Assembly (NCBI GenBank): GCA_043816305.1
Contig: JBDRHZ010000043.1
Location: 44,524-108,523 of the forward strand
Origin: JAHIVN01 sp018816645
GTDB lineage: Bacteria; Patescibacteriota; Dojkabacteria; JAHIVN01
Direction: 5' to 3'
DNA length: 64,000 nucleotides
Each line of letters opens with the position of its first letter. Within the stretch, counting starts at the first letter, position 1. This document shows positions 41,774 through 49,850 of the stretch, piece by piece. Position numbers and translations under genes: made by a program. The notes under the pieces were generated by a model. That model made no database searches and was not told the origin of the DNA. It saw only the letters and a list, made by a program, of their open reading frames with translations.

Positions 41774-43501
41774 CTAAATTTTTGTTTTTAAAATCTCTAC
41801 CAGCTCGTCCTTAAAAAATGGTGTTCCAACGTATTTTGTTATTCTTGTCTTTATATCAATCCCTGTTTCACACCTGATAAGCTTGGCGAACTGGCCTGAA
41901 TAATTATTTTCAACTGCAATCAGCTTGTTTCTTTTTGCATATCTTTTTATGGTTTCTATTTCAATCGGATAAACGAAAGAGTAGTGCAATGCATTTATAC
42001 GGCTTTTTCCGTTATTTAGCTTCTCAAGTGCGTCAATAATTGGTCCCTTTTGTGACCCCCAGCAGATAATAGTTGTTTTTGCCTTTTCCGGTCCATAAAG
42101 CTTAGGTTCTGGAAGTTCAGAAATTATTCCTCCGTATTTCCTCATTCTCTTGTCCATCATCTGTTTTCGTGCATAAAGATCTTCTGTAGAATAGCCTTTT
42201 TCATCATGTTCGTCGCTGTTTGCGAGATATACCCCTCCCTTTGATCCGGGAAGTGACCTTGGGGAAACTCCTGAAACCGTAATTTTATAGCGTTTGAACT
42301 CGAGCTGATTAGCGAGATCAGGTTCAGAGAGTATCTGTCCTCGGCTTACCTTGATTTTTCCATCTTTAAATCGCTTTGCTTGGTACCAGCTTTCAGACAG
42401 GTATTTATCAAGGAGTATGATCACAAGTGTTTGATATTTATCAGCCAGATTAAATGCTTGTGGAACAAGCTCAAATACCTCATTGATATCTCCAGGAGCA
42501 AGTACGATCTTGGGAAATTCCCCATGTCCTGCTCGTGATACAAACTCGAGATCTCCTTGTTCCGTCCAGGTAGGCAGTCCCGTTGCCGGTGCAGGTCTCT
42601 GTGAGTTGAAAACTACGAGTGGTGTCTCATTGATACCTATTAATGAGAGACTTTCTGTCATGAGAGCCAATCCACCACCCGAAGTCCCGCAGGCAGAACG
42701 TGTTCCTGCAAAACTGGCACCTATAGCCATTTGGATGGCAGTGATCTCATCTTCGGCCTGTTTCACGATCATCTTTGTCTTATCAGTTCTACTTGCAAGG
42801 TATTGCAGAATTCCAGTTGAAGGGGTCATCGGATATGCACAGTAAAGTCTGCAGCCAGAGGCATAAGTGGCGAGTCCGGCTACTTCATTTCCAGTTCCTA
42901 TTATCCTATCGGTGGAGCCTTTTAGCTGTTTCAATTCAACGAAGTACTGATCAGCAACGACTTTAAATCCATCTTTCGCGCATTTTATATTTGTTTCTAT
43001 ATCCTTGGATTTCTTGCCGAAGATTTGTTTCAGTTGGTTTTCGAGAACTTTGAATTCTTTTGTCAGCATGCTCCAGACTGCTCCGGTGATGACAGAGTTT
43101 TCCATTACTGGTTGTCCGTTATTCTCTTTTACGATTTCATCAACTGGGATGACAAGGATCTGTATACCCTTGTTATCGAGAGATTTCTTTACTCTTGGCT
43201 TGATAACTCTATTATCATCGCAGATCAGAAGTCCTTTTCGGTTCAGATCCTCATGGTGCTTCTCAATAGTCTCATCGTTCAATGCAACTAAGATGTCAAA
43301 TCTTTGCGTAATCGAGCCTATCTGCTTGTCGGCTACATTTATCTGAAATGTGGAATGACCTCCTCGAATGAGAGAAGGGTACTCGCTATAGGAAAATGTC
43401 CAGTAGCCCAGATCCTTGAGTGCCTTTGTGAGTATGTAGCCGGAGGTTTTTACTCCTTGTCCGGCGCTCCCGCCAATTTTTATCGAAAAAGTCTGTTTCA
43501 T
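41774..43501 (-). CDS. korA: 2-oxoacid:ferredoxin oxidoreductase, fused gamma-alpha subunit
   Basis: About 575 residues. The N-terminal gamma domain (FSIKIGGSAGQGVKTSGYIL, then YPSLIRGGHSTFQINVAD) is fused to the alpha subunit (GNEVAGLATYASGCR, YPMTPSTGIL, TRSACGTSGGGLALMTE, then VNNYSGQFAKLIR-like binding loop). It acts with KorB in 2-oxoacid oxidation. ATG 43501 (MKQTFSIKIGG) is used because the gamma domain begins at once; the longer ORF from 43555 adds a non-conserved leader. Separate ferredoxin-like delta subunit is absent, as usual for Kor enzymes. Confidence 0.93.
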   Translation of the reverse strand: MKQTFSIKIGGSAGQGVKTSGYILTKALKDLGYWTFSYSEYPSLIRGGHSTFQINVADKQIGSITQRFDILVALNDETIEKHHEDLNRKGLLICDDNRVIKPRVKKSLDNKGIQILVIPVDEIVKENNGQPVMENSVITGAVWSMLTKEFKVLENQLKQIFGKKSKDIETNIKCAKDGFKVVADQYFVELKQLKGSTDRIIGTGNEVAGLATYASGCRLYCAYPMTPSTGILQYLASRTDKTKMIVKQAEDEITAIQMAIGASFAGTRSACGTSGGGLALMTESLSLIGINETPLVVFNSQRPAPATGLPTWTEQGDLEFVSRAGHGEFPKIVLAPGDINEVFELVPQAFNLADKYQTLVIILLDKYLSESWYQAKRFKDGKIKVSRGQILSEPDLANQLEFKRYKITVSGVSPRSLPGSKGGVYLANSDEHDEKGYSTEDLYARKQMMDKRMRKYGGIISELPEPKLYGPEKAKTTIICWGSQKGPIIDALEKLNNGKSRINALHYSFVYPIEIETIKRYAKRNKLIAVENNYSGQFAKLIRCETGIDIKTRITKYVGTPFFKDELVEILKTKI

Positions 43502-43678
43502 AGGCAGTTTGAAAGATGATGAGTAAAGGATATTACAAAGCGTAGAGAAGGTCAAGAAAAAAGAAGAAATTAGATAACTAGAAAATTAGATAACTTTGTA
43601 ATTAAGTAATGGTACTTAGGAAGTAGGGATTCATCAGGGGCTGGGGCTTAGATTGTATAGTTAGTCTTACGAGATTTT

Positions 43679-44182
43679 CTACTTATTTAATTGAAAACTG
43701 TCTTTTATCTCTCCTATATCGTCAAAAGCTGCTTGCAGATCCTGTGGTGCGATACCATTCATCTGGGCAAATGTATAAACATATTCTGAGTTCTCGCCTA
43801 ATTTTATTTCCATCCCAAGTTCTTCCAGCATAGGATCCCAGTCATTTTGGGAGTAGACAGTTATCGTAAACATAGAAACTTCTCCCTGGGTACTGCTTGT
43901 CAGCTTGAACTGGTAGTATGCCTCGAATTCCAATCCTGCGCCTGGTGTTTTATCAACATTATAACCTTCCCAGCTGTTTGGAAATAAAAGTGAAAAATCA
44001 TGTTCATAATTGGTGTACGGAAGATTGTCTGCTATACTTGTCGAGGTGGAAGTTTCTGTGGTGTCCTCATGCTCAACAGTACTGCTGGAATTTAGTAATA
44101 AATATGCTGCTATCCCGCCTGCAGAGCAGCAGCACAGAAGTAGTACTACCACAACGATTACGATTATGATGGTTTTGTTCAT
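43679..44182 (-). CDS. Membrane-anchored extracytoplasmic protein (167 aa)
   Basis: A hydrophobic helix at residues 4-28 contains a Cys triplet (VLLLCCCSAGGIAAYLLL) followed by a Thr/Ser-rich linker (TTETSTSTSIAD), then a soluble domain starting YTNYEHDFSLLFPNSWEGY, resembling the PsbP/lipocalin-like pattern common in secreted CPR proteins. It could be a bitopic or acylated surface protein. Function unknown; it is between korA and a helical orphan, in the same direction as both. Confidence 0.65.
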   Translation of the reverse strand: MNKTIIIVIVVVVLLLCCCSAGGIAAYLLLNSSSTVEHEDTTETSTSTSIADNLPYTNYEHDFSLLFPNSWEGYNVDKTPGAGLEFEAYYQFKLTSSTQGEVSMFTITVYSQNDWDPMLEELGMEIKLGENSEYVYTFAQMNGIAPQDLQAAFDDIGEIKDSFQLNK

Positions 44183-44242
44183 GCTTGGGCCGTAAGAATT
44201 AATGCTAAATTCATTATAGAGGTAGGGGAGAGATTTGTAAAA

Positions 44243-45217
44243 TTAAAAGAGAAGATGTCCTAATCTTTCCAATGCAGTTACTTTGAATACTCTGAGGTCT
44301 GGTGTAAGGGTTTCCTCGGCAAGGACGGTTTGTACAATATGTTGAAGAGCTGCAGGATGACATCTCCTAAGCTCACGGAGAAGAGATTCTGCTTGAGAAC
44401 CCCCAGGGTCTGATGACAGCATTGTGTTGAGAAGTCTTCTTTGGGCATCGACATCATCGGGTGTTCCAAATATTGCAATTTTTATCTCGGTCGTTCCTCC
44501 TACTTTGAGTACATCATCAAGTTCGTATAGTACTGTTGGAGGAACTTCTGTTGTTGCAGGAGGAGTAGACCTTGTTGTTACAACCCTTTGTCGGGGAATT
44601 TGCTGTCCTGCTGCAATTAAAGCTGCTGATCTCATTGCAAGTACATTTGCCTGAGCATTTTTTATAACTCCAGGAAGATCTAGTTGGATAAGAAGCTCAA
44701 TTACAGAAGGTATAGAGTTATCAGCGCAGTACCTTTCAACAACAAGAGCAAGATCTGGTAAATTTAAGGCTTGAAGATTGTCACGAACAGATCCGTTTTC
44801 GGTTGGCTGTGAGAAAATTTGGGTTCGTATTCTGGAAATGAGTGCTAGTTTATCATGAAAAGTAATAAAACTACCTTCTACATAATCATATACGACAGTT
44901 CTAGCTCGTAGCCTTGCATCTGGAATCATACCTTGGATAACTTCTGTAAATCTTCTAGCTGAATATGTGGTGTCTTCAAATTTCCCCGTTTTCAGAAATA
45001 ACTTAACGAGCCCTTCTCCTTGTTCGACTTTATGTTTTCTATCTATCTCGGCTGCTGTTTGTCTGGCAAAGTGTTCTTGAAGTTCCCGTTGTCTAAACGA
45101 GGGACCGTTTACCGATCTGTTCACAGCCTTTCTTGCCTGAGCTGCATCTAGCTTTGAAGTGTCTTGATCTGTGATAGCGTTATCACCACGTTGTCTTAGG
45201 GATTCATGAATTGACAT
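44243..45217 (-). CDS. Hypothetical helical protein (324 aa)
   Basis: Not recognised. Largely helical with Arg, Gln and Leu-rich segments (SFRQRELQEHFARQTAAEID, LRARTVVYDYVEG), a Pro/Thr-rich hinge at about 212-225 (TRSTPPATTEVPPT) and a C-terminal repeat-like part (LLRELRRCHPAALQHIVQ). No membrane segment. The start sits against an inverted repeat of promoter-like hexamers (45216-45248). It could be a scaffold with helical repeats like the 59936 orphan, but they are not clearly related by eye. Confidence 0.6.
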   Translation of the reverse strand: MSIHESLRQRGDNAITDQDTSKLDAAQARKAVNRSVNGPSFRQRELQEHFARQTAAEIDRKHKVEQGEGLVKLFLKTGKFEDTTYSARRFTEVIQGMIPDARLRARTVVYDYVEGSFITFHDKLALISRIRTQIFSQPTENGSVRDNLQALNLPDLALVVERYCADNSIPSVIELLIQLDLPGVIKNAQANVLAMRSAALIAAGQQIPRQRVVTTRSTPPATTEVPPTVLYELDDVLKVGGTTEIKIAIFGTPDDVDAQRRLLNTMLSSDPGGSQAESLLRELRRCHPAALQHIVQTVLAEETLTPDLRVFKVTALERLGHLLF

Positions 45218-45248
45218 ATAGTATCATTTACAAATAGGGATACTATAT
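45216..45248. promoter_or_regulatory. Inverted repeat atatagtatc/gatactatat before the 44243 gene
   Basis: Perfect 10-bp arms at 45216-45225 and 45239-45248 enclosing 13 bases, directly upstream of the start codon. One arm overlaps the region just before the ATG, the other provides a TATAGT -10-like hexamer. It looks like an operator or tandem promoter. Confidence 0.4.
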
Positions 45249-45321
45249 AAATTACACCAATTGTTTAGCTCATAGTAAACCGTTTGTTAAATTGGGGTTA
45301 CTGCTGTAAAATCAACGTATA

Positions 45322-46218
45322 ATGACAATAAACGACCTTCTACAAAAAGGCGGAGAGATTCTTAAGCATGATTCTCAGACTCCTGATCTGGATAGTGAGA
45401 TTCTCTTGAGTTTTGTTCTCGAGAGGGATAGGGCATATCTTTATACTCACAGAGAAGAGCCTGTCAAAGAGAAATTAAAACAAAAGTATTACTCCCTTTT
45501 AGAACGAAGAAAAAATGGGGAACCGATTGCCTATATTACAAACACCAAGGAATTTTATAGCCTTGATTTTTATGTTGATAAGAACGTTTTGATTCCAAGG
45601 CCTGAAACTGAGGATCTTGTCGATTTAGCATTTGAGGAAATACAAAGATTAGTAAAGAATGTGAAATCGAGAGCGGGGAGTGTGAGGATCGTTGATGTCG
45701 GGACCGGGAGCGGTTGTATAGGGGTTACGCTTATCCATAAGATTATTGAAAGCGGGTTGAACGGGAAAACCGGATTCGATTTCTACCTCATCGATATTTC
45801 CGGAAAAGTATTGAATGTTGCTAAGAAGAATTATATAAAACTTATCAGTGATGTGAAGAATGTAAAGGTGAATTTCGTTAAGACGGATCTTCTGAAGGGC
45901 TTTAAGAATAAGTTCGATATTATAGCCTCTAATCCGCCATACATCCCGAGCGGAAAGATTGATTTCCTGGATAGAGCTGTAAAGGATTTTGAGCCAAGAG
46001 TAGCTTTGAACGGTGGAAGGGGAGGACTGGTCACTATAAAACGACTTATCAACGAGGCTGTAAAACGGTTAATGCCAGAGGGCCGGTTTTTGTTTGAGCT
46101 TCTTGAAGAGCACCCCGAAACGGTGAAATTATACTTGGAAGAAAATTTTCCCAAATACAAAGTAGAATTTAAAAAGGATAGTTTCGGTGAGTGGAGATTT
46201 GCAGTGGTTAGTAGGTAG
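45322..46218 (+). CDS. prmC: Peptide chain release factor N5-glutamine methyltransferase
   Basis: Methylates the GGQ glutamine of release factors RF1 and RF2. 298 residues: N-terminal helical domain (residues 1-75), SAM motif I VDVGTGSGCIGVTL, the loop VLIPRPETEDLV, and the catalytic NPPY motif IIASNPPYIPSG that binds the glutamine side chain, followed by FEPRVALNGGRGGL. All catalytic residues are present. It is alone here; the usual neighbour prfA is not in the window. A repeat-word spacer follows before the Mth938-like gene. Confidence 0.95.
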   Translation: MTINDLLQKGGEILKHDSQTPDLDSEILLSFVLERDRAYLYTHREEPVKEKLKQKYYSLLERRKNGEPIAYITNTKEFYSLDFYVDKNVLIPRPETEDLVDLAFEEIQRLVKNVKSRAGSVRIVDVGTGSGCIGVTLIHKIIESGLNGKTGFDFYLIDISGKVLNVAKKNYIKLISDVKNVKVNFVKTDLLKGFKNKFDIIASNPPYIPSGKIDFLDRAVKDFEPRVALNGGRGGLVTIKRLINEAVKRLMPEGRFLFELLEEHPETVKLYLEENFPKYKVEFKKDSFGEWRFAVVSR

Positions 46219-46317
46219 TAATCAGTCAAAAGTCAACAGTCTTTAGTTATTCTTTCTATTTAAAATGGGCTCAAATACTTGAGATTTAAAGCTGATAACT
46301 GACAGCTGAACGCTGAC

Positions 46318-46683
46318 TTAGCAGGTGCTGTGAATCAAAACATTTACTTTCTTTCCCTCTTTTAGCAGCTTATTGTACTCTTTTACGGCCTTGGGGGATT
46401 TCAAAGCTTTGTAGAAAATTCCCTTTTGATCGGCTTCTTCCTTTATTACCTCGGGGACTTTCAAAACACTTGCCCAGCCGGTGCCGATAATTATCACCTC
46501 CGGATCATTCTCGAAGAGTCTTTCCACTTCCCACTTGCCAATTTCATGACTGGTCCCGAAGTACTCCACTAGTTTAGGATAATCTCTTTCCTCGACGAGA
46601 TTTCCTGAAATGAGAACGTCATGATACTGATCGTCTCCAATTTTTATCTTTCCCCAAGCTATTTTATCAATCTTTAGGCTCAT
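46318..46683 (-). CDS. Mth938-like (DUF498/NDUFAF3) domain protein
   Basis: 121 residues covering the whole domain: KIDKIAWGKIKIGDDQYHD, then IIIGTGWASVLKVP and a C-terminal KALKSPKAVKEYNKLLKEG with LIHSTC. The family is widespread in archaea and bacteria and includes a mitochondrial complex I assembly factor; its biochemical role is not defined. The C-terminal Cys is notable. It lies between prmC and a HAD hydrolase, transcribed with the latter but separated by 79 bases. Confidence 0.85.
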   Translation of the reverse strand: MSLKIDKIAWGKIKIGDDQYHDVLISGNLVEERDYPKLVEYFGTSHEIGKWEVERLFENDPEVIIIGTGWASVLKVPEVIKEEADQKGIFYKALKSPKAVKEYNKLLKEGKKVNVLIHSTC

Positions 46684-46762
46684 TCCCCAGTCGAACAGAT
46701 ATTATATTAATGTATAATTAATGCACCTTATTATATTTAATAACGAAAATATTCCCTGATAT

Positions 46763-47542
46763 TTACGAAAGATCAATTGCCTGTTTCGGGAATAACGTTA
46801 CCTGTTTCCCTCGAAATTTGTTTGTAAGTTTGAGGATGCTATGTCCGAAAGAAGAGAAAAGTAACAGGACAAATGGGGGAGTTTTTTTCTTGTTAACACT
46901 TTCTTCAAGGAAGAGATTAATCAGTTTTTTAAAGATTCTCTTATCATTTAAATATTGATCAAATATCACAAAATCGATATCTGCATTCTTTGCAAAATCG
47001 CGATCTATTTCAGAATCTCCAAAATAAATGAGCTCTTCTTTTTTAAGTTTTTGAGAAGAAATGAGGTCAAGCAGACACTTTGGATCCGGCTTCTTATACC
47101 CCTCATCAACGCAGGAAATTATTGTCTCAAAGTAACCTGAAATCCTGGTTTTTTTCAAGAATGCCTCAAGTGTATCCTTACTTCTATTTGTACAAATGTG
47201 CAGGGTTTTGCCTCTATTCTTGAGGAAGTCTAAAATGTCGATAACACCTTCGAATAGAGAAGCTCTATAACTTTCGTCTTTTTGAATTTTCTGGTCCAGA
47301 AGGAGCATTCTTTCAACACTTGTCATCAATCCAAATTCCTTTATCATTCTCCTGTAGTGATCCCGGATAGTAGAACCTGCATATTTATCGTGTAGATCAA
47401 TAACATTTTGGGGATTGATATCAGGATCAATTTTCGTGACAACACGAGCAATAGTTTCACTTGAAAAGTCTCTAGCATCAATCAAAGTTTCGTCAAGATC
47501 AAAGACAAAGTGCTGTTTGTATGTGTCGTTTTGTACTTTCAT
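46763..47542 (-). CDS. HAD-superfamily phosphatase
   Basis: 259 residues. Motif I FDLDETLID with both catalytic Asp, motif II ICTNRS, motif III Lys in KKPDPKCLLDLI, and motif IV IYFGDSEIDRDFAKNA are all present, so phosphatase activity with Mg is expected; a cap domain lies between motifs I and II (residues 25-95), as in phosphoglycolate phosphatase-like members. The last 45 residues are basic and hydrophobic (PPFVLLLFSSFGHSILKL) and may attach it to membrane. Substrate unknown. Confidence 0.88.
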   Translation of the reverse strand: MKVQNDTYKQHFVFDLDETLIDARDFSSETIARVVTKIDPDINPQNVIDLHDKYAGSTIRDHYRRMIKEFGLMTSVERMLLLDQKIQKDESYRASLFEGVIDILDFLKNRGKTLHICTNRSKDTLEAFLKKTRISGYFETIISCVDEGYKKPDPKCLLDLISSQKLKKEELIYFGDSEIDRDFAKNADIDFVIFDQYLNDKRIFKKLINLFLEESVNKKKTPPFVLLLFSSFGHSILKLTNKFRGKQVTLFPKQAIDLS

Positions 47543-47660
47543 AGCGTTTTCTTGTAACGACTCGGATTATAGCATAATAGGGGAGAATGGGCCAATTAAT
47601 GCAATTTGCAAGTGATGTAAATATTGATTAAGGCAAAAGGATTACTGACACGGAAACAAT

Positions 47661-47873
47661 TTATTGCCTCTTTCTCTCTTGAATTAAGAGGAGAATATTT
47701 AGAATCAGTGCTACTGTGAAGAATAACGCTCCTAGGAAGCATTTGGAGACTAGCTGCTTTTCGCTACCAGAACAGGACTCACAGTCCTGAAAGTACTCCA
47801 TGTACCATTGGTACCAAGCGAAGAGGGTACCTCCGAGCAATACAGCGAATTGGGCAAAGAGAAGTTTTTTCAT
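47661..47873 (-). CDS. Small membrane protein with a CxxC pair (70 aa)
   Basis: Two helices (residues 4-24 and 46-66) joined by a loop holding DCESCSGSEK, and a basic end (QERKRQ). The CxxC in an extracytoplasmic loop would suit thiol or metal chemistry, reminiscent of small redox-related membrane proteins, but no family is recognised. The gene starts at ATG 47873, with element B and the amr genes upstream. Confidence 0.6.
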   Translation of the reverse strand: MKKLLFAQFAVLLGGTLFAWYQWYMEYFQDCESCSGSEKQLVSKCFLGALFFTVALILNILLLIQERKRQ

Positions 47874-48017
47874 GAGAAAAGTAATTAATAGTTAATTTAG
47901 TTAAATTCTGATAGTTCATTAATAGTATATTAAGGAGGATGTGAATGCAATTTAAGTTGACAGATAATGAGGCTAAGCAGAGGATATAATCAGGGGTTTG
48001 CCACTCTGAACCCAGGC
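47874..48017. other. Non-coding spacer, first half of a 319-base gap
   Basis: Nothing firm here. It holds AT-rich DNA with an isolated AAGGAGG six bases before an ATG (47945) that opens only a 13-codon frame. The other half of the gap is the structured element at 48018-48129. Confidence 0.4.
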
Positions 48018-48129
48018 CATTCTTTTTTACGCAAAAAAGAATGTAAAAAGCGCTGGAGTTAATTAGTTTGCTGACAGTAAAAATATTCGACCCGAAATTT
48101 CCCACCCAAATAATTAACCCCAGACCCCG
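48018..48129 (-). ncRNA. Two-hairpin structured element, copy B
   Basis: Read on the minus strand: ggggtctggggtt, a 13-bp stem (48123-48111 with 48065-48053, one G-U pair), a 45-base loop, linker cgcttttta, and an 11-bp perfect hairpin with a 4-base loop (48043-48018). Copy A at 13841-13955 shares the opening ggggtcyggggtt, loop size (44), linker length and hairpin place, yet differs in sequence within the stems while keeping pairing. The G-U pair is favourable only in minus-strand RNA, which supports this orientation. No known family recognised. Confidence 0.55.
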
Positions 48130-48192
48130 ATCTTTTTCACACCTTAATCAAGATATATCGCTTTATCCCAGTTTATTTGTATAGGATTCGAT

Positions 48193-48759
48193 TTATTTTT
48201 CCTTGAACTTCATGACACTATAAGTGCTTATTTTCACATTCTCCTTCTTCCACATATCTTGGGGCAAGCCTGCCTTTAGACACAAGCTTGATAAGAATTC
48301 TTCTGGATTGTCGACCTCTTCCCAGACTTGGGGGAGGTAGGTAGCCGAATGAAAGCCCATTTCTAGAATTACTCCAGGCTTATCTTTCGATAGAAATTCA
48401 ATCAGAGCTTCAGGGCTTGTCCGCTTATAAGCTTTTGGTTCGCTCAGTATAGATATCTCGATTCTGATACCGTCTAACTCCTCCTTTGTTAGTTGTGGAA
48501 ATCGGGGATCGTTAAACGCTGCTGAGTAGGTGTTCTCAATGATATCTCTATACAATTCTATTTGAGGAACCAGCTTACCTATACAGCCACGAAGCGCACC
48601 ATTATTGGTTAGAGTTACAAAAGTTGCTTTCTTTTCCTTATACTTTTTCGGTATGTCAGAATCTTTGACACTCAGTTCCTCACCGGTTTTGAGGATATGC
48701 TCGAGTGCTTTACGAGAAAGCTTGAGGAGAAATTGTTTGTCTTTTTCAGTTAATGACAT
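48193..48759 (-). CDS. amrA: AmmeMemoRadiSam system protein A (AMMECR1 domain)
   Basis: 188 residues covering the AMMECR1 fold, with the invariant core GALRGCIGKL, then NTYSAAFNDPRFPQLTKEEL and the later ISTYSVMKF. The human homologue is linked to AMME syndrome; the bacterial family is found with MEMO and a radical SAM enzyme, and its reaction is unknown. It is the third gene of the amrS-amrB-amrA block on the minus strand. The amrB gene lies 111 bases upstream beyond a spacer with an ATCA microsatellite and a GCTCAT-type repeat. Confidence 0.93.
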   Translation of the reverse strand: MSLTEKDKQFLLKLSRKALEHILKTGEELSVKDSDIPKKYKEKKATFVTLTNNGALRGCIGKLVPQIELYRDIIENTYSAAFNDPRFPQLTKEELDGIRIEISILSEPKAYKRTSPEALIEFLSKDKPGVILEMGFHSATYLPQVWEEVDNPEEFLSSLCLKAGLPQDMWKKENVKISTYSVMKFKEK

Positions 48760-48768
48760 TGGGCTTAT

Positions 48769-48812
48769 GGGCTGATGAGCCTACGGGCCGAAGAGCCTTT
48801 GCTCCATTCAAT
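48769..48812. repeat. Intergenic degenerate repeat, GGGCTGATGAGC words
   Basis: gggcttatgggctgatgagc and related words immediately upstream of the amrA start. Same family as 52855 and 61617. Confidence 0.55.
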
Positions 48813-48826
48813 TAACATAAATTAAC

Positions 48827-48848
48827 TATCAATCAATCAATCAATCAG
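48827..48848. repeat. ATCA tetranucleotide microsatellite
   Basis: Five ATCA units in the amrA-amrB spacer. Length variation is expected here between strains; no regulatory meaning is evident. Confidence 0.8.
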
Positions 48849-48870
48849 TAATCAATTAACAGTCTTCCGA

Positions 48871-49665
48871 TTATTCATAATACACAATCGAAGCATATCC
48901 CACAACCTGCGTCTTATCACCGGCAGTATCACCTGAGTTTCTATAATCTAGAAGTTTTGTCTTCCATTTATTCGCCTTCGCGACTTCATTTAGAATGAGA
49001 ATGCCATCAACTCCGCAGGCTTGGTTTGCTTCGATAAATGAGTCAAGTGCGAGAATAGCATCAATAGTTTCTTTATCAGTTTCACAAGCCTCCTTGTATG
49101 GCAGGTAATGCGACAGGTCAGAACTGATAATTATCAGTGTTTCTTCATTTAGATGCTCGTTTATTGTGGCTGCTATTTCCTTGAAGGCATTCAGCCTTCC
49201 GCATACTAAAGGAGTTATTTTAAATTCTTTCAATACGCTTTGCAGGAAAGGGAGCTGAACTTCAATACTGTGTTCAAAAAGGTGGGCTTCATTCACAAGG
49301 CTGAAATCTGATTCATCTTTCAGCTCCTGAGATAGGGGAGAGAGCTGGACTATTCCAAGCGGTGTCCGCCAGAAATTATAGCTAGTGAGACCAATGTTTG
49401 TAAACGTTACTTTGTGCGAAGGACCGATGAGAATGATATTGGATATTGGTTGTTGGACAGTAGCTTCCTGTAGCAATTTATAGCCGTGTGCTGCTACTGG
49501 AGCTGAATACTCATATCCGGCATGCGGTAAGATGAGCGCTTTTATCTTTCCATTTACCTTTTCGGGTCTAACGTCTTTAAGATACTTCTCGATATCCTTT
49601 TTGAGTTTTTCCTCGTCTTCAGGATAAAAAGTACCTGCAAAAGCCGGCGGGCGGATGTTCATCAT
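48871..49665 (-). CDS. amrB: AmmeMemoRadiSam system protein B (MEMO family)
   Basis: 264 residues with RPPAFAGTFYP, the ILPHAGYEYSAPVAAHG loop with the metal-ligand-type His, ILIGPSHKVTF and the late ISSDLSHYLPY, all hallmarks of the MEMO fold, which resembles class III dioxygenases. Its role in bacteria is unsettled. Between KLLQ and ILIGPSH there is an added loop (EATVQQPIS) encoded by 49437-49462, DNA like the intergenic GGATATTGGTTGTT word, making it one of several housekeeping proteins with repeat-derived loops. Located between amrS and amrA. Confidence 0.93.
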   Translation of the reverse strand: MMNIRPPAFAGTFYPEDEEKLKKDIEKYLKDVRPEKVNGKIKALILPHAGYEYSAPVAAHGYKLLQEATVQQPISNIILIGPSHKVTFTNIGLTSYNFWRTPLGIVQLSPLSQELKDESDFSLVNEAHLFEHSIEVQLPFLQSVLKEFKITPLVCGRLNAFKEIAATINEHLNEETLIIISSDLSHYLPYKEACETDKETIDAILALDSFIEANQACGVDGILILNEVAKANKWKTKLLDYRNSGDTAGDKTQVVGYASIVYYE

Positions 49666-49850
49666 AGCTGGAAATGTTTAAGATTACATTAGTGATTATC
49701 CTTTAAGTATGACTGGTTGTCAATGTAGAAACCGGTAACCGGGATCAGGTGTCAGTAGACGGTAAACAAGTTGCTGTCCACTGTCTTTAGTTATTGCGAG
49801 TTATTCTGAGCAACTGAGACTATTGTTGGTGGTGAGTGCTGACTGCTATT

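Noticed and set aside
43621..43660. aggggctggggctta as a third copy of the two-hairpin element
   Set aside because: No second stem arm and no linker or terminal hairpin nearby.
47945..47986. 13-codon ORF after a perfect AAGGAGG
   Set aside because: Too short to support; the Shine-Dalgarno match may be chance in AT/G-rich spacer.
48827..48848. ATCA run as a CRISPR or tandem-repeat regulator
   Set aside because: A simple microsatellite of five units with no spacers and no cas genes.
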